From Lunularia cruciata (lineage: Eukaryota; Streptophyta; Marchantiopsida; Lunulariales; Lunulariaceae): a stretch of DNA of 64,000 nt. The notes under the pieces were generated by a model that did not search any database, had not been told where the DNA came from, and saw only the letters and a list, made by a program, of their open reading frames with translations. The translations under genes were made by a program, and so were the position numbers. The DNA lies in assembly GCA_948567375.1 (NCBI GenBank), contig OX419762.1, forward strand, positions 9,802,001 to 9,866,000, read 5' to 3'. Of this stretch, positions 1 through 14,339 are shown one piece after another; within the stretch, counting starts at the first letter, position 1, and each line of letters opens with the position of its first letter.

Positions 1-3000
1 GAATAATTTTTTGTTTAGGAAAGAAAATTGCTTAGGTAGATTTTCATTAGAGTTGTGGTTGTACATGCACTAGTATAAAGGAAACAAGTATGAAGAAAAA
101 AGCACTCCAAAGGAAAAAGCCTAAGATGTCAGGTTCAAAGAGTGGTTGGAGGCAAAGAACTAAAGTATGGAGATCCTTTGGACCCAAAGATTGTAAAGTG
201 ATTTGAATGCATTGGCATCAAGATAAAGAACTACCACCAAAGACCATTGGTATTCATCAAAGAGCTAACATGTGTGGAGAGTGACTGCTCACCTGCTGAT
301 TGAAAAACTCTGGCTATAAAAAAAATTGTACCATAGCACTTTCACTTTTTGCAAACAATTTATAGTCTCAAACTGAATAAGGAATAATAATCAAAGACCT
401 TTGGAGGTTTTTAAGACTTTTACATACCTTAGAAGTTGTTTGTTTTGACCTTCACACCCAATAGGAAACATAGGAAAGATCTTTGAGGAAATATTTCATA
501 CCCCAATGACTCACAAAAGGGTGATTTATTGTAGGACTGACTTGGTCCAAAGTAAGCATCTTTCCTTCTTACTCTAGAACTGGGAATTGACTGATTTTAG
601 AATCTTCCATGAGAAGAAGGGGAAGAAGGATGAGAGATAGGAGATCTTAGAACGAACCTCTTCTCCTAGATAGAGAAACCTCAAGAAATATTATTGGTTT
701 AGATGTAAGATAACTTCAGAGTATGACATTGGACACCAAATTTTGGCCCCCAAAAAGATACTAACATCCAAATCGTTACATTATTTGAAGAGAAGAGGTC
801 TACCAACAATGGCTTGAGGATGTGTAGTTACAAGGATCCAACTCAAAGTGCAGTGGTTGAAGAAATACTGAAATTATTTTGACCAACAAAGATGACCCAC
901 ATCAACAACAACCAAACAATCTTCTTTGAGTATATGTATCAAGGAGAGCAAGTTTATTGGGAAAATATATTCTTCTACTTTGCACGGAGCATGTGCAAAG
1001 AGTTCAAAGAAGATAGTGGAACAACATACCTAGCCCCATTTACCATCCAGTTCTACATAGTGCTTAACTTACTTACAAAGGAGGTGTGCAAGTTCCCAAC
1101 CACTACTATCTAACGGGGTACTTCACCTTATAGTCCAAAACTTTGTCAATCATCCACAAGTATATAGAGATGACATAGATTACAAGGAGACTAGAAGGTT
1201 TGTGCCGGTGGACAAAGAAGGGATCATCACTACAAGCAAGAAAAAGAAGAGAACAACTCTATCAATGTCTCACAACCCAACCAAGAAGGAACCCACAAGT
1301 CATAGATGTATATTCAAAGGAGGAGGAAAAAGAGTCCTAAGGAAAATATCAAGAAGATGAAGGAGACTCATTTACCTTGCACATGTTAGCATTTGAGTCT
1401 AAAGATAAGGAGAAATACAAAGATACATAGTCCACATTCCAAGAGGAAGAGCAAGATCCATAAAAGAATATTGGGTTGAAGAAGAGAAAGTGTGGACCAA
1501 AGAACTCCTCAGTCCCAACAAAGTAGAGGAGGCCCCTAAAAGTGAAAAGGAGGTGGGTAAAGACATCCCTTCTAAGTGGAGTGCAAACTGAAGTGGGATA
1601 AATTGCCAATCAAGAATAAAGTGCACTAGTGAAAGAGGGAGAAAACTTCATTATACATTTTGTAGGGTTTTCTTTGTAGATGATGGAGACCATTTTGCTC
1701 CAACACTATGATTTTTGTCTAGATTTGGTCAATTATGCATCACTTGTCTGAAGTCTACACAAGATAATATACACCATGAGGATGAAAGAGTACAAGTGGA
1801 AAGAAGAGACTGAGAAGAGTCAAAACCTATACAAGGAGGAAGCCAAGAAGACAAATATGCTTGTGCATGAGAATTTTGAAGTGAAGAAGAAAAACACCTC
1901 CCTTGTTGCAGATCAGAAGCAATACAAAGAAGACACTTGGGAGCTATAGGGAGACTTGAGAGCCCTTTGGCTTAAGCATAACTAGAAGTACCAAGGGTCT
2001 AAAAGGACAATTGAAGGCCAAGGGTGAGGAGGTGGTAAATATTTGAGGAGAGTAAGAGACTGCCAAGATAAGAGTAGTCACCTTGGAAGTTCAAGTGTCC
2101 AAGTACTAGAAGAAGGTGGCAACACAACTTGGAGTGATGGCAAAGCGCTTGCAAGGGAGAAGGAGGAGAGTGCAACTGATTGATCCTAAGGGCTATAAGG
2201 GGTGAAGAAGGAAGTGGAAGACTTGAACAATCACTCAAAGGAAGAGAAGGTAAAGATCCTCAAGAAATTGGAGGAAGTTCAAGATCAACTGTAGCAATGT
2301 TGGAGGAAGGGTATGAAGGAAGGGTAGTGAAGACAAAGTTACATGAACTGAAGCTGGAGGTCCAGAAGTTGGAGGGAAAAACTACAATATGATAAGTGGA
2401 CCAACTAGTAGTTAGATTTAGGGAACACACAGATAGGAAGTTCACTAAGACTTGAGATCCTATCTTTTAGAATTGGCAAATTACAATGAGCAGATTGAGC
2501 TCCTTATAATGATCTATAAAAGCAAAGGTAGTTCTTTGCAATGGTATCTTAGGCCAAAGAAACTTCACTTAAGAAGTTCTTTGTAGTTGTAGGATCTTTG
2601 GAGTAGGAAGCAATCCAAAGACCTTCAAAGTTGTAGGTATTTGTAAATGTAGAACCTTTGGAATAGTAGGTCCAAAGGAAATAAACTTGTAAGTTGTCTT
2701 AAGAAAGGATAGATACCTTCCTTGACACATATAAGATGCCTAATTAACCTACATGTGAGTAGATAGGATAGACAAAGAAAGGTTTACTTATGTAAAATGA
2801 GGATGAGCCAAGAAGATCTTTTGCTTTTCCCAACCGTTAGATTTATTTGGCTTAGACTAGGATGAAACTACTTAAGGTTTCAATCCGATTTACATAATTC
2901 ATTCAATATTTTGATTATGAATAAGCAAAAGGGAAAATGAGGAACTTAATAGTAGGAACCCAAATGCTGGAGTGGGAGTAACAATTTGTACTTGTGATTA

Positions 3001-3400
3001 GGGTTTTGGATCATTGAGTGTTCTGAAGGAGCAAAGCAATGCCTTGACGGATCAAAAATGAGTTGTAGTGTTGGAAGTACAAAATCAAAAGGCAAAGTCT
3101 TACTACCGATGAAAATTGCATTTGGAGTTTTACCTTATGGGAAGTTTAGAACATATCCTTCAAAGTTGAATGTCCTTGTAGTGATGTGTAGTGTTTTTGG
3201 AGTTGATTAAATCATCTCTTTCAAGCAATAGTTAGAACTTATTCTTAGTGAAAGTGATTGGTTAATTTTATATTTGCTAAACTGTGCCGTAGTTTGTAAC
3301 ACTACAAATTTTTTTTGGGAGTTGTTTGTGCACAAGATATTAAATAGATAAAAATAAAGAACTACCAATTGTGACACTTCCAATCAAATCTAGTAATTTT
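1..3400 (+). pseudogene. decayed coding-like region with coiled-coil character, unrecognised
   Basis: This stretch is purine-rich on the plus strand, as decayed coding sequence often is. The longest open piece, 892-1113 (73 codons), is rich in aromatic residues and matches nothing I can name. Around 2160-2390 the reading is rich in Glu, Lys and Leu, with a coiled-coil-like run (KILKKLEEVQDQL in one frame) cut by stops. No start, splice pattern or LTR can be defined. It may be a dead member of a dispersed plant repeat family that encodes coiled-coil proteins, or the gag side of an old element. What is seen is composition and short open pieces only; identity is not established. Confidence 0.3.
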
Positions 3401-4855
3401 AAACCAGTATCTTCAAGAGAATGATCTGTTCCTTTCATGTAAGATCACTTTTGGATAGACATGAGGTGATCACATATGGCATGATTAATTAAGATCAATA
3501 ACAAATATCTAATGAATTAATCAAGTGTATGTCAGCAAGCTAAAGGGAATTTGTGGAGGAATTCTTGCTACAATTGAACCTTTTCTAAGGTAGATGCAAC
3601 TTGTATTTAGTATTGTTTCACCACATATCTAAATCTAATAAATATATTATGAGGAAAAAATAAATTTTTACTTATGATGGACAAGTTTTTTCTTTAGAGA
3701 ACTTGAATGGTTCTATCAGAATTCAAATTGCATTTGGTCAGAGTAACCTTTAACAGCTGCATAAATAACCATGCTTTGTTTTTCAATAAGAATTCATTGA
3801 TTTATTGCATGTTTGATATTTTTAGTTGGATATACTAATTTTCTAGAAATACTTGTAAAGTATTTGTAGACACTATTGGATATTAAGCAATATATATTAA
3901 AAACTAGAACTTAAGGTAGACTTTGAAGAAGGTTCATATATATATATATATTACATGTCTTGAGAATGTTCTTATATAAGTCACTCTAATTGGATGAAAT
4001 TCTTATAATATTAAGTATATTTTTGATTTAGATAATATAAATATTTTATCTTTGGGATATATTATACCATGCATTGATTTATAATAGCATCTCAAAAGAA
4101 AATTAAGAATAAATTTAAAAAATATGTGAAAATATAACTCAAAATGTGAAGTAGAATTCTATACCAATACCATCCTTCTAGAAAGTCAAGTTTATTATTT
4201 GCTAGTCAAAGATTAAAAGTTTTAATATCTAATATATAATTTTAGTTGGGAAGAGACATTTTTTTCTCACTAATTTGAATGAACATCCTAGATCCTTGTA
4301 TATTTTTGTTCTTGTCTTCTCAATATATAATTACATATTATTAATAAAATATAATTTTAACTAGAATTAATCATTAGGAAGAGAATAAGTAAAAATATGA
4401 ATCACGTGCATTATTTTAGGAGAATGATCAAATTTAGTCAATTTAAGACTTCTGGCTGCAGCATAGATTATAATTCAAATTTAGTAATAATTTTGCTACA
4501 AAAAATAATCCATAACCTTTCAAGAAATAATTTTTTGAATAAATCTCATATTCTAATTTATTTGTAGTTTAAAATAAAAAATCTCCTTCCATCTATCAGA
4601 AATGATTAACAAAGAAGATAGATGTTGTTAATATACCTATCTCAAAATAACTTTATTTGTCAATTGAACATATGAATAGTTTAGTTTAGAACAAGATACT
4701 AAATATGATTGCAAAAACTTTAATAGTTTTGTCCTTTTGATTATTATTTTGATTCCTATATTTTTATGACTATAAAGTAAAAATATATAACATCAAGTAT
4801 GTATTAGGATATATTTGTAAAATTTTATTAAATGTTTGGATATCTAGTTTGTAAA
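3400..4855. other. AT-rich stretch without recognisable gene
   Basis: Strongly AT-rich sequence with no long open frame, LTR or RNA gene that I can recognise. It includes a short TA microsatellite near 3938-3951. Confidence 0.6.
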
Positions 4856-6595
4856 GGTGGAAAGGATGACCGTGTGGAAAAAATAAAGGATATGAAGACC
4901 CCGTCAAGCCGTACAAGGGAGAGATGAAAAAGGTAAAATAGGGCTAAGCTCCAATAGAGTCTTTATGAGAAATCTGCCCCATTGCAGCTAAGATATCGGA
5001 GTTATGCATGTGGTCTACAAACAATTGGAGCATCCGATGAAGCATCACCTAGTGTGATTGCTCTCATATGGATTGCACTAGCCAATGCACTTTGTAGAGC
5101 AATGGACACACATTGTCTAAAATATACTACAAAGTATGACAGTGAGTGTGGTACGCCCTGGTGCCTAACATGATATGCTCTCGTGCAATCCCTGACAAAT
5201 GTGTTGAATGACGTATCCATTGCTCCATATAACTCCAAGGCTAGAGGAACAAAGAGGTGAGCTTGCTGCATGCTCCTATACTTGGAGACCTTGTGACCTT
5301 TTGTTGCACTTGTTGCCCATCCATGGGGTCAAGTAATCATTCCCTCCCCAATTTTGTATCTCACGTTGGGTCTATAACCACAACATTTGTTACTATCACC
5401 TGATCATCTCAGACCAAGTATAAGTTTAACCTAACATGTGTCATCTGCAAAGCATACAAATGCTCCTTCCAAGCCAAGTATCTACTCTCACGTGCCATAG
5501 CAAACACTATGTCCCTACTAACATCATGGGTAGCTATCCTCTATCCTCCAAAAGGACACTGTGTCATATGGACCACTATTGCATCTAGTGTAGAACCACA
5601 CTCACAAGTGAGTAATGAAGATGCAGATGGGTGGACCAAACCTAGACAAAACTTCATCATTGTAGAGAAGTAGCTGGTGCGAGTCGGAATACTCTAATGC
5701 AAGATCAAGCTAGGATCCAAGAGCCTCCACCTTTATCGGAGCAAGAGCAAAGACGTGCTCTAGTAGCCTGAGGAATGGACGAGTCAACTAAGAGAGAATG
5801 TAGCGTATGCTCACACTATCGCTCCATCAAAGAAGATTGTAAACCTCTAGACGATAATGAAGCAAAAGATGGAAAGTCCTCTCATGCTCGTGGGATAGAC
5901 TATCTCTTGTATGCTGCAACAACATCTGGAGAGAAAAGGATCCTCCTCTCACCTTTATCATATGAGTCTCCAAGACCGGCCTATCAACAACCACAAAATG
6001 AGAGGAAAGTAGGGGTGCCAAGAGAGCCCAACTACCCAAAAATGCTTTAGGTGTAGTCTCCTCCATAGATAGCAATCATACCCCTCCATACAAGATTGGC
6101 ATAGCCATCTATCTATGTGCCAAATCCCCTATCACGTACTCAAATGTCCCTAGTCCAATAATATCACCAAAGACTCTTGTAATCCTCCTATCCAAGGCTC
6201 TCAAACGTGATAAGAAGGATGAAGAGGGAGGAACTATACGGATGAGGTAGGACAGTAGACAAGCAATACTAGAGGAGAGTATATCAAATGCCACAAGTAG
6301 ATCTCCTAGTAATGGAAGGTCATCCACATGGAGAACATCCACATGGAGAACATCCTCTACAAGACCAGTGTCTAAGAAGCATATGACAAAATCCTCAAAT
6401 CCTATTGGCACTCCAAGAACATGTAGTCCATCTATAGATGTGATACACCCCTCTAGAAGCTCAAGGTGGGTAGAATACCTAAAGGGACCATGCCCTACAC
6501 TTTGACATCTTGATTCTCAGGCCTACTAGATGTAGCTCAGTAGTCAAGTGGTCAAAGGCCTGCCTAATCTGATCTACAAGGTCGACAATGTGTGT
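4856..6595 (-). mobile_element. LINE copy L1, 5'-truncated and decayed
   Basis: On the minus strand this reads, in order, a LINE reverse-transcriptase thumb region (open piece 6109-6411, then GGVGLLSMEETTPKAFLGSW around 6000-6110), a linker homologous to the start of the 332-codon frame at 19387, a CCHC/endonuclease-like region, and a C-terminal part (open piece 5002-5271) nearly collinear with residues 223-312 of that frame. It ends in the family's 3' tail at 4858-4970, including a degraded form of the GGGGCTTAGCCCC hairpin and the CGGTC-CTTT end. The reading frame is broken many times. The 5' end lies near 6595, where similarity to the longer copy at 47.5 kb stops. A weak T/AC-rich match on either side may be the TSD but is not convincing. 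Confidence 0.8.
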
Positions 6596-6599
6596 AAAA

Positions 6600-9500
6600 G
6601 GAAATATATAACAATCTTGGTAAACTTTGATTTTGCGGATTGATCAAATTCAAAAGGTGCTTTAATTTTAAGACAATAGTTCAGAGGACTATAAACTTTT
6701 CAAGGTTAGTAAGACAAACTAAAGGCCAATGAACTAAATGAGGGTAATTAGAGCTAAGTTTATATCAGTTAGATTCTATATGTTGAACTTTTTTGAAGTG
6801 GAAATTATTTTAAGTAATACAATCATCTAGTTTTTCAAGTAATAGTATGAAAATTAGTTCAATGGTTTAGTTGAATAGTTACTTTTTGCCAAAGTTGTTC
6901 ACATATTATTCAATGATTGCACTACTCACCTTTAGTATATCTCCTTCTGCCTAGCAGTTAGCTATCTTATAAACAACAACAAGGAAGGATGAATTGAAGG
7001 AGTATGGAATGATTATGCACTAAGCTAATTAAGTATAAAAAACATGTTACTATGAAGTGTTGGTAGTGATTATTGAGTAGAAGGAGAGTACTCAAAATGG
7101 CTTTTGGTATTACTAGAAAAAAAAAGTGGAAAATAAATCAAAATAATTATGAAATAGAAAAAAAATCTTTTTGATGCTTGCATCATCTACTTTTGATTGA
7201 TGTATATCAAGAGATGATTTTATTTAACTCTTTTTCACCTTTTGTTATAAATAATCTTCTATTTCTTGACTAATCTTTTGTAAATTTAAGTTAGATACAT
7301 TGATAAGTTCAAGGAGACTATCCATATTTCTTAGGAAAAGAAATATGATAGTTACTATGCACAATAATAGTTTTTTTCTATTTTCTTTTATTTTTATAGA
7401 AACTATACAGTTCATACCTGGATTATAGTTTAGAATATTTCATGGGTTTGATAAAGGGTATAGGTCTTTAAAATAGAATATAGAATATATAGTAAAAATT
7501 ATAATATGTTATTACTATCTAAAATAGGTGTTCCAGATAAGCACAAAAATTTAAAGTTACATTATTTTCAATGAAAATTTTATAATATAAAAGTATAACA
7601 GATCTGTTTGCTACAACTAAACATTCAAAGCACCAAATTAGGTATTATTTTAAATATTTATAAGAAATATTAAGCTATAATTATTTGCAGTTTTCCTTTT
7701 TCTAAAAACTGTAAAATAATATTTTATATTAAAAAATAATAGATATCAAGGATACAATTCTCATTCTCATAGCAAATATTCTATTTAAAAAATGGTAAAG
7801 CCTATGAATTTTCTTAGTATAAGAATTAAATCAAAATTTTAGATTTGACTAAGTCAAATAAAATAAGTTTATATATCATGAATATAGTTTACATACACCT
7901 AAATATCATATTTAGTCAGTACATTTATTAAATTTCTCTAGACATTCTAGATAATTCACTAGATAAAATTGTATTTTATTTCAAAGAAAATATCAAAATA
8001 TGAAATCAAAAACACATAAAGATTAAGTAGAAATAATAAAGCAATGAGTATATAAAAAGCAAGAGGAAAATATCAAGCATGTTTTACAAAGAACTTGCAC
8101 TAGAGTATATTGTCCAATGTTAGCAACAAAGCTCAAGAAGATAGAAAATTTGATTATCCTTAAAAGTGATTTAGAATCTTATTTTAGTGATTTAAACTTA
8201 AAATTTAGAAGGTATAGATTCAATATTAATCAAATGAGCTAAAATCTGGTCTTCTAATTAAAAAAAGATTATTTTCCAAGATTTAGAATGAAAGTCACTT
8301 TCTTATATGAAGCAAATTAAGATTGCAATTGATTGCTATACATGTAGTTGTTAGATTACAGAAAAAAGTATAAAAAATTAATTTGGAAAGGAGGAACTAA
8401 AAGACATATCCTCCACTAATCAAGCCTGTCCTCTTCTTATAGTATTATCTGATAAGTATAATTAGAAGAGCTCATAAGCATGTAGTTAAAAAATCTAACC
8501 GAGGCAAATAATGACTACCATTTAGGATTTATGTCAACAATGCTCAATTGCTCAATTGCTCCAAATATACTTGAAATAAAATTATAGTAATACACCAAGT
8601 ATTATTTATTATCTTATTTCATACCCTAAGCTCATCGATAAGTAGCATAAATAATATTTTATTATCAATAATTATATAATTTTTTTAATAAATCAACATA
8701 TAATTGAGTATCAATAATTTCTTCTCTTACAACTTGAAGAAAATAAATAGCTTAATAATTTCACACGTATTTTAGATTACTTTTTTTATTATAAGTAAAA
8801 AATTTAATCATTGCTGAACATCAATATTCAAATAAAACTTTCAAAAATATTCAAATCATACTCTATTATTTTGGTGTTGGTTAAGTTAAAGTTTTTTACC
8901 AACATTCAGAGTAAGGAATAACTTTGGTTTTTCCCTTGTAACTAATATACAAGAGTATTCTTATACATTCAATTTACTGGGTCTTGTTAATCAACACTTA
9001 AGACGTAGAACTTTGAAAAATTTTGAAATCATGTCCCAAATAGCTTCTCTATCTGTCGAATAAATATATAATATATAGTACCAATTATTCAATACGATGA
9101 GATCATATAACCATAAAAATACACTCTTGGTTCAAAGATACTACAAACTCAAAGTATAGTTAGTTTACATGTTTGTAATGTAGTAAATTTTGTATAGATT
9201 CTTGAAGTTCTATCTAATACAAGGATTTTAGTTATTATATTTTGAAAGTGAACTAGAACAAAGTATCTGAAAGGAAACATTATTTAGTTTAAAAGCCTTA
9301 AATTTCTCTTGCATTACTCTATTGACTATCAAAAGTAGATTCTCATTCCAAATTTTCCTTTTCCAAGTTTTGTCTGACAAAGGAATAAAATTGACTAATT
9401 ATTAAAACTAACTCTTGAATAATACTAAAAGGTATAATGTTACTTTCATCAAGTTGAACTTTCAATTATACCATGTTCCTTTTTTATCTGTATTATTCTT

Positions 9501-10285
9501 AGGATTTACTAGTGCTCCATAACTATTGGTAGAGAAATCAACCACAACCAAATGGACAGTTTAAGCATTTAAGGTGGTTCTAATAAACTAAAGGTAAAAC
9601 ATCCGAGACATTTTCTTCCTCAACTAGATTGAAGAGCCCCCATCTAACTAGACAACCTGAAAAGTTTCTAAGTGTTTTCTTCCTCTACTAGATTCAAAAG
9701 CACACTTCTCAATGAATAATTGAAAGCTGGTTTTAAGCCCATTAAACGAATCAACTCTCTTCCAACTTTTTGAAATTTCTATTTATTTTCCTAAGTTTTT
9801 TCTTATTTAAATTGAACTAGTCGATGTTGGATGGCAGACTAGTCATAACAAAGTTCTAATGTCTATTTTTCACAATGTAGACTTCATAACAATATAAACA
9901 CACATGTAGATAACAACTATTTAGCATTTATTAGACCTACATCAAAATCAAGGTATATAATTACATAGTGTATATTATAGATATCTTGAATTTGTTCAAT
10001 ATAAAATTTTTGGTAATTATATTGGAGTAATGGTGATAAAATTATTAATGGAATGGGTGACGCGTAGGACTAGACTTGATGCCACATGTACAATAAATAG
10101 TGATGCAAGCATACATGTACAAGTAAATAGCAATGCAAGCACACAAGGAATGGTAGTCCAAGAAATACAAGGAATAAAAATAAGTTATAATATCATGATT
10201 AAGTAGGCAAAGGGAAAGTGTACATATTACAAGATAAGAGTAACTAAAAACTTTCTGATTTTATGTAATAAGAAAAAAAATAAAA
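6600..10285. other. AT-rich stretch without recognisable gene
   Basis: Very AT-rich sequence with short random open frames in all six phases. I see no conserved motif, LTR pair, tRNA fold or splice-supported exon. Confidence 0.55.
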
Positions 10286-10289
10286 AATA

Positions 10290-11235
10290 TGATTGAACAA
10301 AGAGAATTTGCTAACTTCTGGCATAACATATAAAGTTTATGATAAATAATTTATTCAGAGAAAAACAAGATTTTTCAAGTAATTCAGTACAAGTGAAACT
10401 AGAAAATAATGAGAACTCAAAGAATAAAAGTAAGGAAAATGTCAAACTAGAGCTAAGTGTGAGAGAAAGCAATGATGTATATTGCATCCTGATGTTATGA
10501 AAGCATGAGTACAAAGATAATACATACTGTATAAAATTTGTCAAATTATCATAGTAAGCCTGCATGGAAGCATTTTAGATTTCATTAGTGCTCTAAGAGG
10601 TGCCAAACTGGCAATGCAAATATCTCTCATATTGAGGTTTTCTTTGAAAGCTCACAAGTGCAAAGCCATTAGAGTCTAGAAGAACATGCAATAAGAAATA
10701 ATAGAATGCAAAGTGCAAGATCATAAAAGATGCAAAAATAAATGAAAGGATATCTAAAAGGTAATTTCAAAAGATGAAAAATCAAAGCATCCGCAAAGGG
10801 TAAGTTAAGAGACATACCTTTGTTATGTCTTAACTATATATGTTAGTATTGTTGAGTGACAAGCATATAAATATTCAAGAGTTAGAATAAAAATTGAAGG
10901 TAAGAGTGGAGAAAAATATGTAGAAAAGAAAGCCATAAAATAGCCATAGTGTAGGTGAGAATATGAGAATAATGAGAACAATGAGAAGAGAGTCAAGTGA
11001 TAAATGGATCTTGTACACAAGTTCGTAATCACATAGAGCAAAATTAGGAATGCAACCACATTATAATTATATATCTATACAATTAAAAAAAGATATTTAT
11101 AAGAAGAAAATATAATATGGGATGACTTTGTGTGCTATTGGCTGACTAGTAGCAAGCTTGGAGAGGAGCTTTGCATCCATTTGAGGGGATCAACTTTCCA
11201 CAGTCTCTATAAATATTAAGGCAATATAGCTAAGA
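10290..11235. repeat. diverged direct repeat, copy 1
   Basis: Scattered collinear matches link this block to 12880-14010 at an offset of roughly 2.55-2.6 kb. Examples are the segments around 10490 and 13105 (gtgtatattgcatc-like), 10861 and 13419 (catataaatatt) and 10992 and 13571 (aagtgataaatgg). Neither copy has a convincing coding frame. It is an unnamed, non-coding dispersed repeat or an old tandem duplication. Confidence 0.45.
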
Positions 11236-11361
11236 GGAAATTTATAATGAAATCATAAGCAAAAGAAAATAGAAGGTTGAGAGGAGACAAAGCACACAAT
11301 TATTTGCTAGCAAAAGAAGTATGATGAGAAGATGTGGAAAGAGCATGGATACAATGTAGAT

Positions 11362-11795
11362 AGTAATACTAAACTTAATCTTAATGTAAGAACTAGTGAT
11401 TGTTATCAATAACAACCAACTTAATTGCTTAGACAATCAATCACAATGATTAGAACTAGAAGTATAAATAACCAGACCTAGTAATAACATTAATCATAAA
11501 GTAGAAAGCAAGGATATGTATAAGCAATTAGTATTATAACATCCATAGGTGCATATATGCTCTATTGGTAGCTAGTTTTGCATAGGCAGTAATACTAAAC
11601 TTAATCTAAATGTTAGAACTAGTGATTATTATCAACAACAACCAAGTTAATTCTAAGACAATCAATCATAACAATTAAAATGAGAAGTATAAATAACTAG
11701 ACCTAGTAATAACTATGAAGTAGAAAGCAAATAGATGTGTAAGAAAGTAGTATTATAAGACCTATATGCTCTATTGGTAGCTAGTTTGGCATTAT
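11362..11795. repeat. tandem duplication, unit about 226 bp
   Basis: The block starting agtaatactaaacttaatct at 11362 recurs at 11588, and both units run on through 'ctctattggtagctagttt' near 11560 and 11770. The second unit has small deletions. There is no coding frame. The two units differ by many substitutions, so the duplication is not recent. Confidence 0.8.
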
Positions 11796-12569
11796 GAGCA
11801 GGTGAAAGATATTATTTCTATAGAGTTTAATAGCTATGATTCTCCAAAATTATTCAAAGCAAAGCTAAAGACTGTATTATTTTAGAATAGCCTTAAAGAA
11901 AGAGCTCCATTAATTTGGGTTTTATTGTATTAATTTATATTATTCTTAGTTATTTGGGTTTGATGAAACAATTGAATATTCGTGTGTCCCCACATCTCTT
12001 TCTATAATCCAACGATAGCACATGTGAAGGAATCCTTAACTTAGCTGCTAGGTCAAGTTAAAACCATATGCTTATGGGGATTATTATTCTCATGCGTTTG
12101 TATATTCTCTTAAAATTTTGCCTTTATATTACTTTTTGCCTAGTAATTTTAGGTATATTGGTAATTACTAACTTTTGGAATAATAATTTCATCAAGAGTA
12201 TACAAAAGGGTTAAGAAGTTAGTCATTATCCTTTCATTAACAGCTTTCTGTTAATGAGTTCTCTAGTGTGCAATGTCTTGATTTTGAAGGCATCTTAGAG
12301 ACTTAGCTTTGGAGGAATGTCATAGAATTTGGTTTTTTATCTTCTTAGTACATGGTGCACTTCCTTAACAACCATTAGACGTTCATTTTGAGTGAAAGAT
12401 AACAAGCTTAAAGTAAATAAAGGAGCACTGCAATTATGGATGCAATATGAAATTAGATGTATGCAAGAAGGATGGACTATCCTAAGATGTATGCAAGAAG
12501 TGCTGCAATGAAGGAAAGTGGATATAATAGACAGATAAATATATTCAACGCAAACTTACGCAAACTTAC

Positions 12570-14010
12570 CTGCCCTACGACCTAGTGTAATAAGGCATCC
12601 TATGTCTAGTAATGTGGCTGGTATGATCAATATAACGCATTCTCAATCTGGCAACAAGGTGATATTGAAGTAAAGGGAATGGAAGCCATTCATGGAACGA
12701 GTGATTCCAAACCCACTCAAAACCAAAGCTTGATGCATGAATATGCAAGTAAGAAGCAACGGAATCATGCAGGGTAGTGCAAAAAGTGCAAGCGATCTCA
12801 AAGAATACGAGCAGAACAGCAAGATAAGTAAACAAAGATAGAGTAGAATCTACAGAGTACAAAAGTGAAAAAGATACTTCTATGATTTCATGTAACAATG
12901 AAAACATGCAAGAATAAACTTGATAAAATCAGAAACAAAAGTTTGATAGCTTCATAAGTTAAATACATGCTTTATGATGACCATAGTGGTTTCAGAAAGA
13001 AAAGTAGTAAACACTGTTTAGTAATTGCGCATAAATAAAGGAGAAAAAAAGGGACCTCAACAAGAAAACCAAGGAAATGGTGATGGGATTCAATAGTGTA
13101 TATTGCATCATACACCATGACACACATGAGCTCCAAAACACGAAACATTAGAGGGAAGTAGTCAGAATGTCAGAATAATCACGGGGAATAAGTAGATAGC
13201 TGGGGCAATGTGAGTATCCTTCGTACCGAGTTTCGTTCGCAAGCTCGTGAGTACCAACGCAAACTTGGCTGTTTCCGAAACTTGCAATAGAAACGTAAAG
13301 AGAAAGGTCATAGAAGATGCAGAGATGAAAGCAATACTCTAAACTTGCCCTTTGTGTAAGTTGGGTGCCGTACTCTGGTTAGACCTGAAAAACACATAAG
13401 TTGGTATGTGTAAATGATAAACATATAAATATTTTATATTGCAGCATTTGAAGGGTTAGATTCGAAATACCAAAGGAGATAGAGCTGAGAGAAAACATCG
13501 ACAAAAGAAAAGCCAACAAATAGTAGGCAAGAATACGATAAAATAATGTGTTCGATATCATTTGAGTACAGAGGTAAGTGATAAATGGGTTCCCTAGCAT
13601 AGGCAAGTTCCAGAAAGCAATTGACAAATGTTTTCATGTAAGAAATACAACGAAAAGGCAAATCAAAATGCAAAATAGAACTAATATATAGACTCTATTG
13701 GGGCTTAGCCCCATTTTACCTTTTTTTTGTTGTCTTTCCCTTGTACGGCTTGATGGGGGTCTTCCCATCCTTCGTTTTTTCTACGCGGTCGCATTCTTTA
13801 GATTTATATATAGAACCAATGCAAGAGAATAGAACTAGAAGAGTACGGTAATATATGCAACATAGAGAATTAAGAAAACTATTATACAATAAGGGTGACA
13901 CAATGTGCTATGGATTATTTACAATAATTACATTGTGGAAAACACCTTTAAATTTTGAGTCATCGAAACTATTTAAAGAAATCAATCTTGCCATTAATTT
14001 GGGACGCAAA
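12570..14010. repeat. diverged direct repeat, copy 2
   Basis: Partner of the block at 10290-11235 (offset about 2.55-2.6 kb), interrupted by a short LINE tail at 13692-13805. The copies are diverged and non-coding. The extent is approximate because similarity is patchy. Confidence 0.45.
13692..13805 (+). mobile_element. LINE 3'-tail insertion (short, truncated at the hairpin)
   Basis: A fragment holding only the family's 3' tail: it begins just before the perfect GGGGCTTAGCCCC hairpin and ends in the CTACGCGGTCGC-CTTT motif. ATATATAG at 13684-13691 and 13806-13813 flanks it and is the likely TSD, although this sequence is low in complexity. There is no poly(A); the end is pyrimidine-rich. 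Confidence 0.8.
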
Positions 14011-14234
14011 CATCGAATAAAGAGATAATCGTCTACTCTGAACTTCGGTGGTCGTGTTGAATTCAAGCAAGCAGATGATCGCTGCCTATGAACTTTGGTC
14101 CTATAGTAGTATTGAGCAACCTATTCGCGGTGTAGGTGCAGTGCGGTATTGCAGTTGGAAGAAGCAAAGGGACGGCCATCGTACGAGAGCCCAATTAGAT
14201 TGCAGAAGGAAATCTCAAAACCGTCTTGATTGAT

Positions 14235-14329
14235 GGTGTCTATCCCCATTCTACCTCTTTTGTCTTTCCCTTGTACGCTTGATGCGGTCTTCCCATTCTT
14301 CTTGTGCTATACGTGGTCGCCTTCTCCTC
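14235..14329 (+). mobile_element. LINE 3'-tail insertion
   Basis: Tail-only copy (ccccattctacc ... tacgtggtcgcc) in which the hairpin's left arm is largely missing. It is flanked by cttgattgat (14225-14234) and cttgactgat (14330-14339), a 10-bp TSD with one mismatch. Confidence 0.75.
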
Positions 14330-14339
14330 CTTGACTGAT

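Noticed and set aside
4850-6610. TSD for LINE copy L1
   Set aside because: Only a vague match (cctttacaaac / ccttttacacaca) is present; too weak for a claim.
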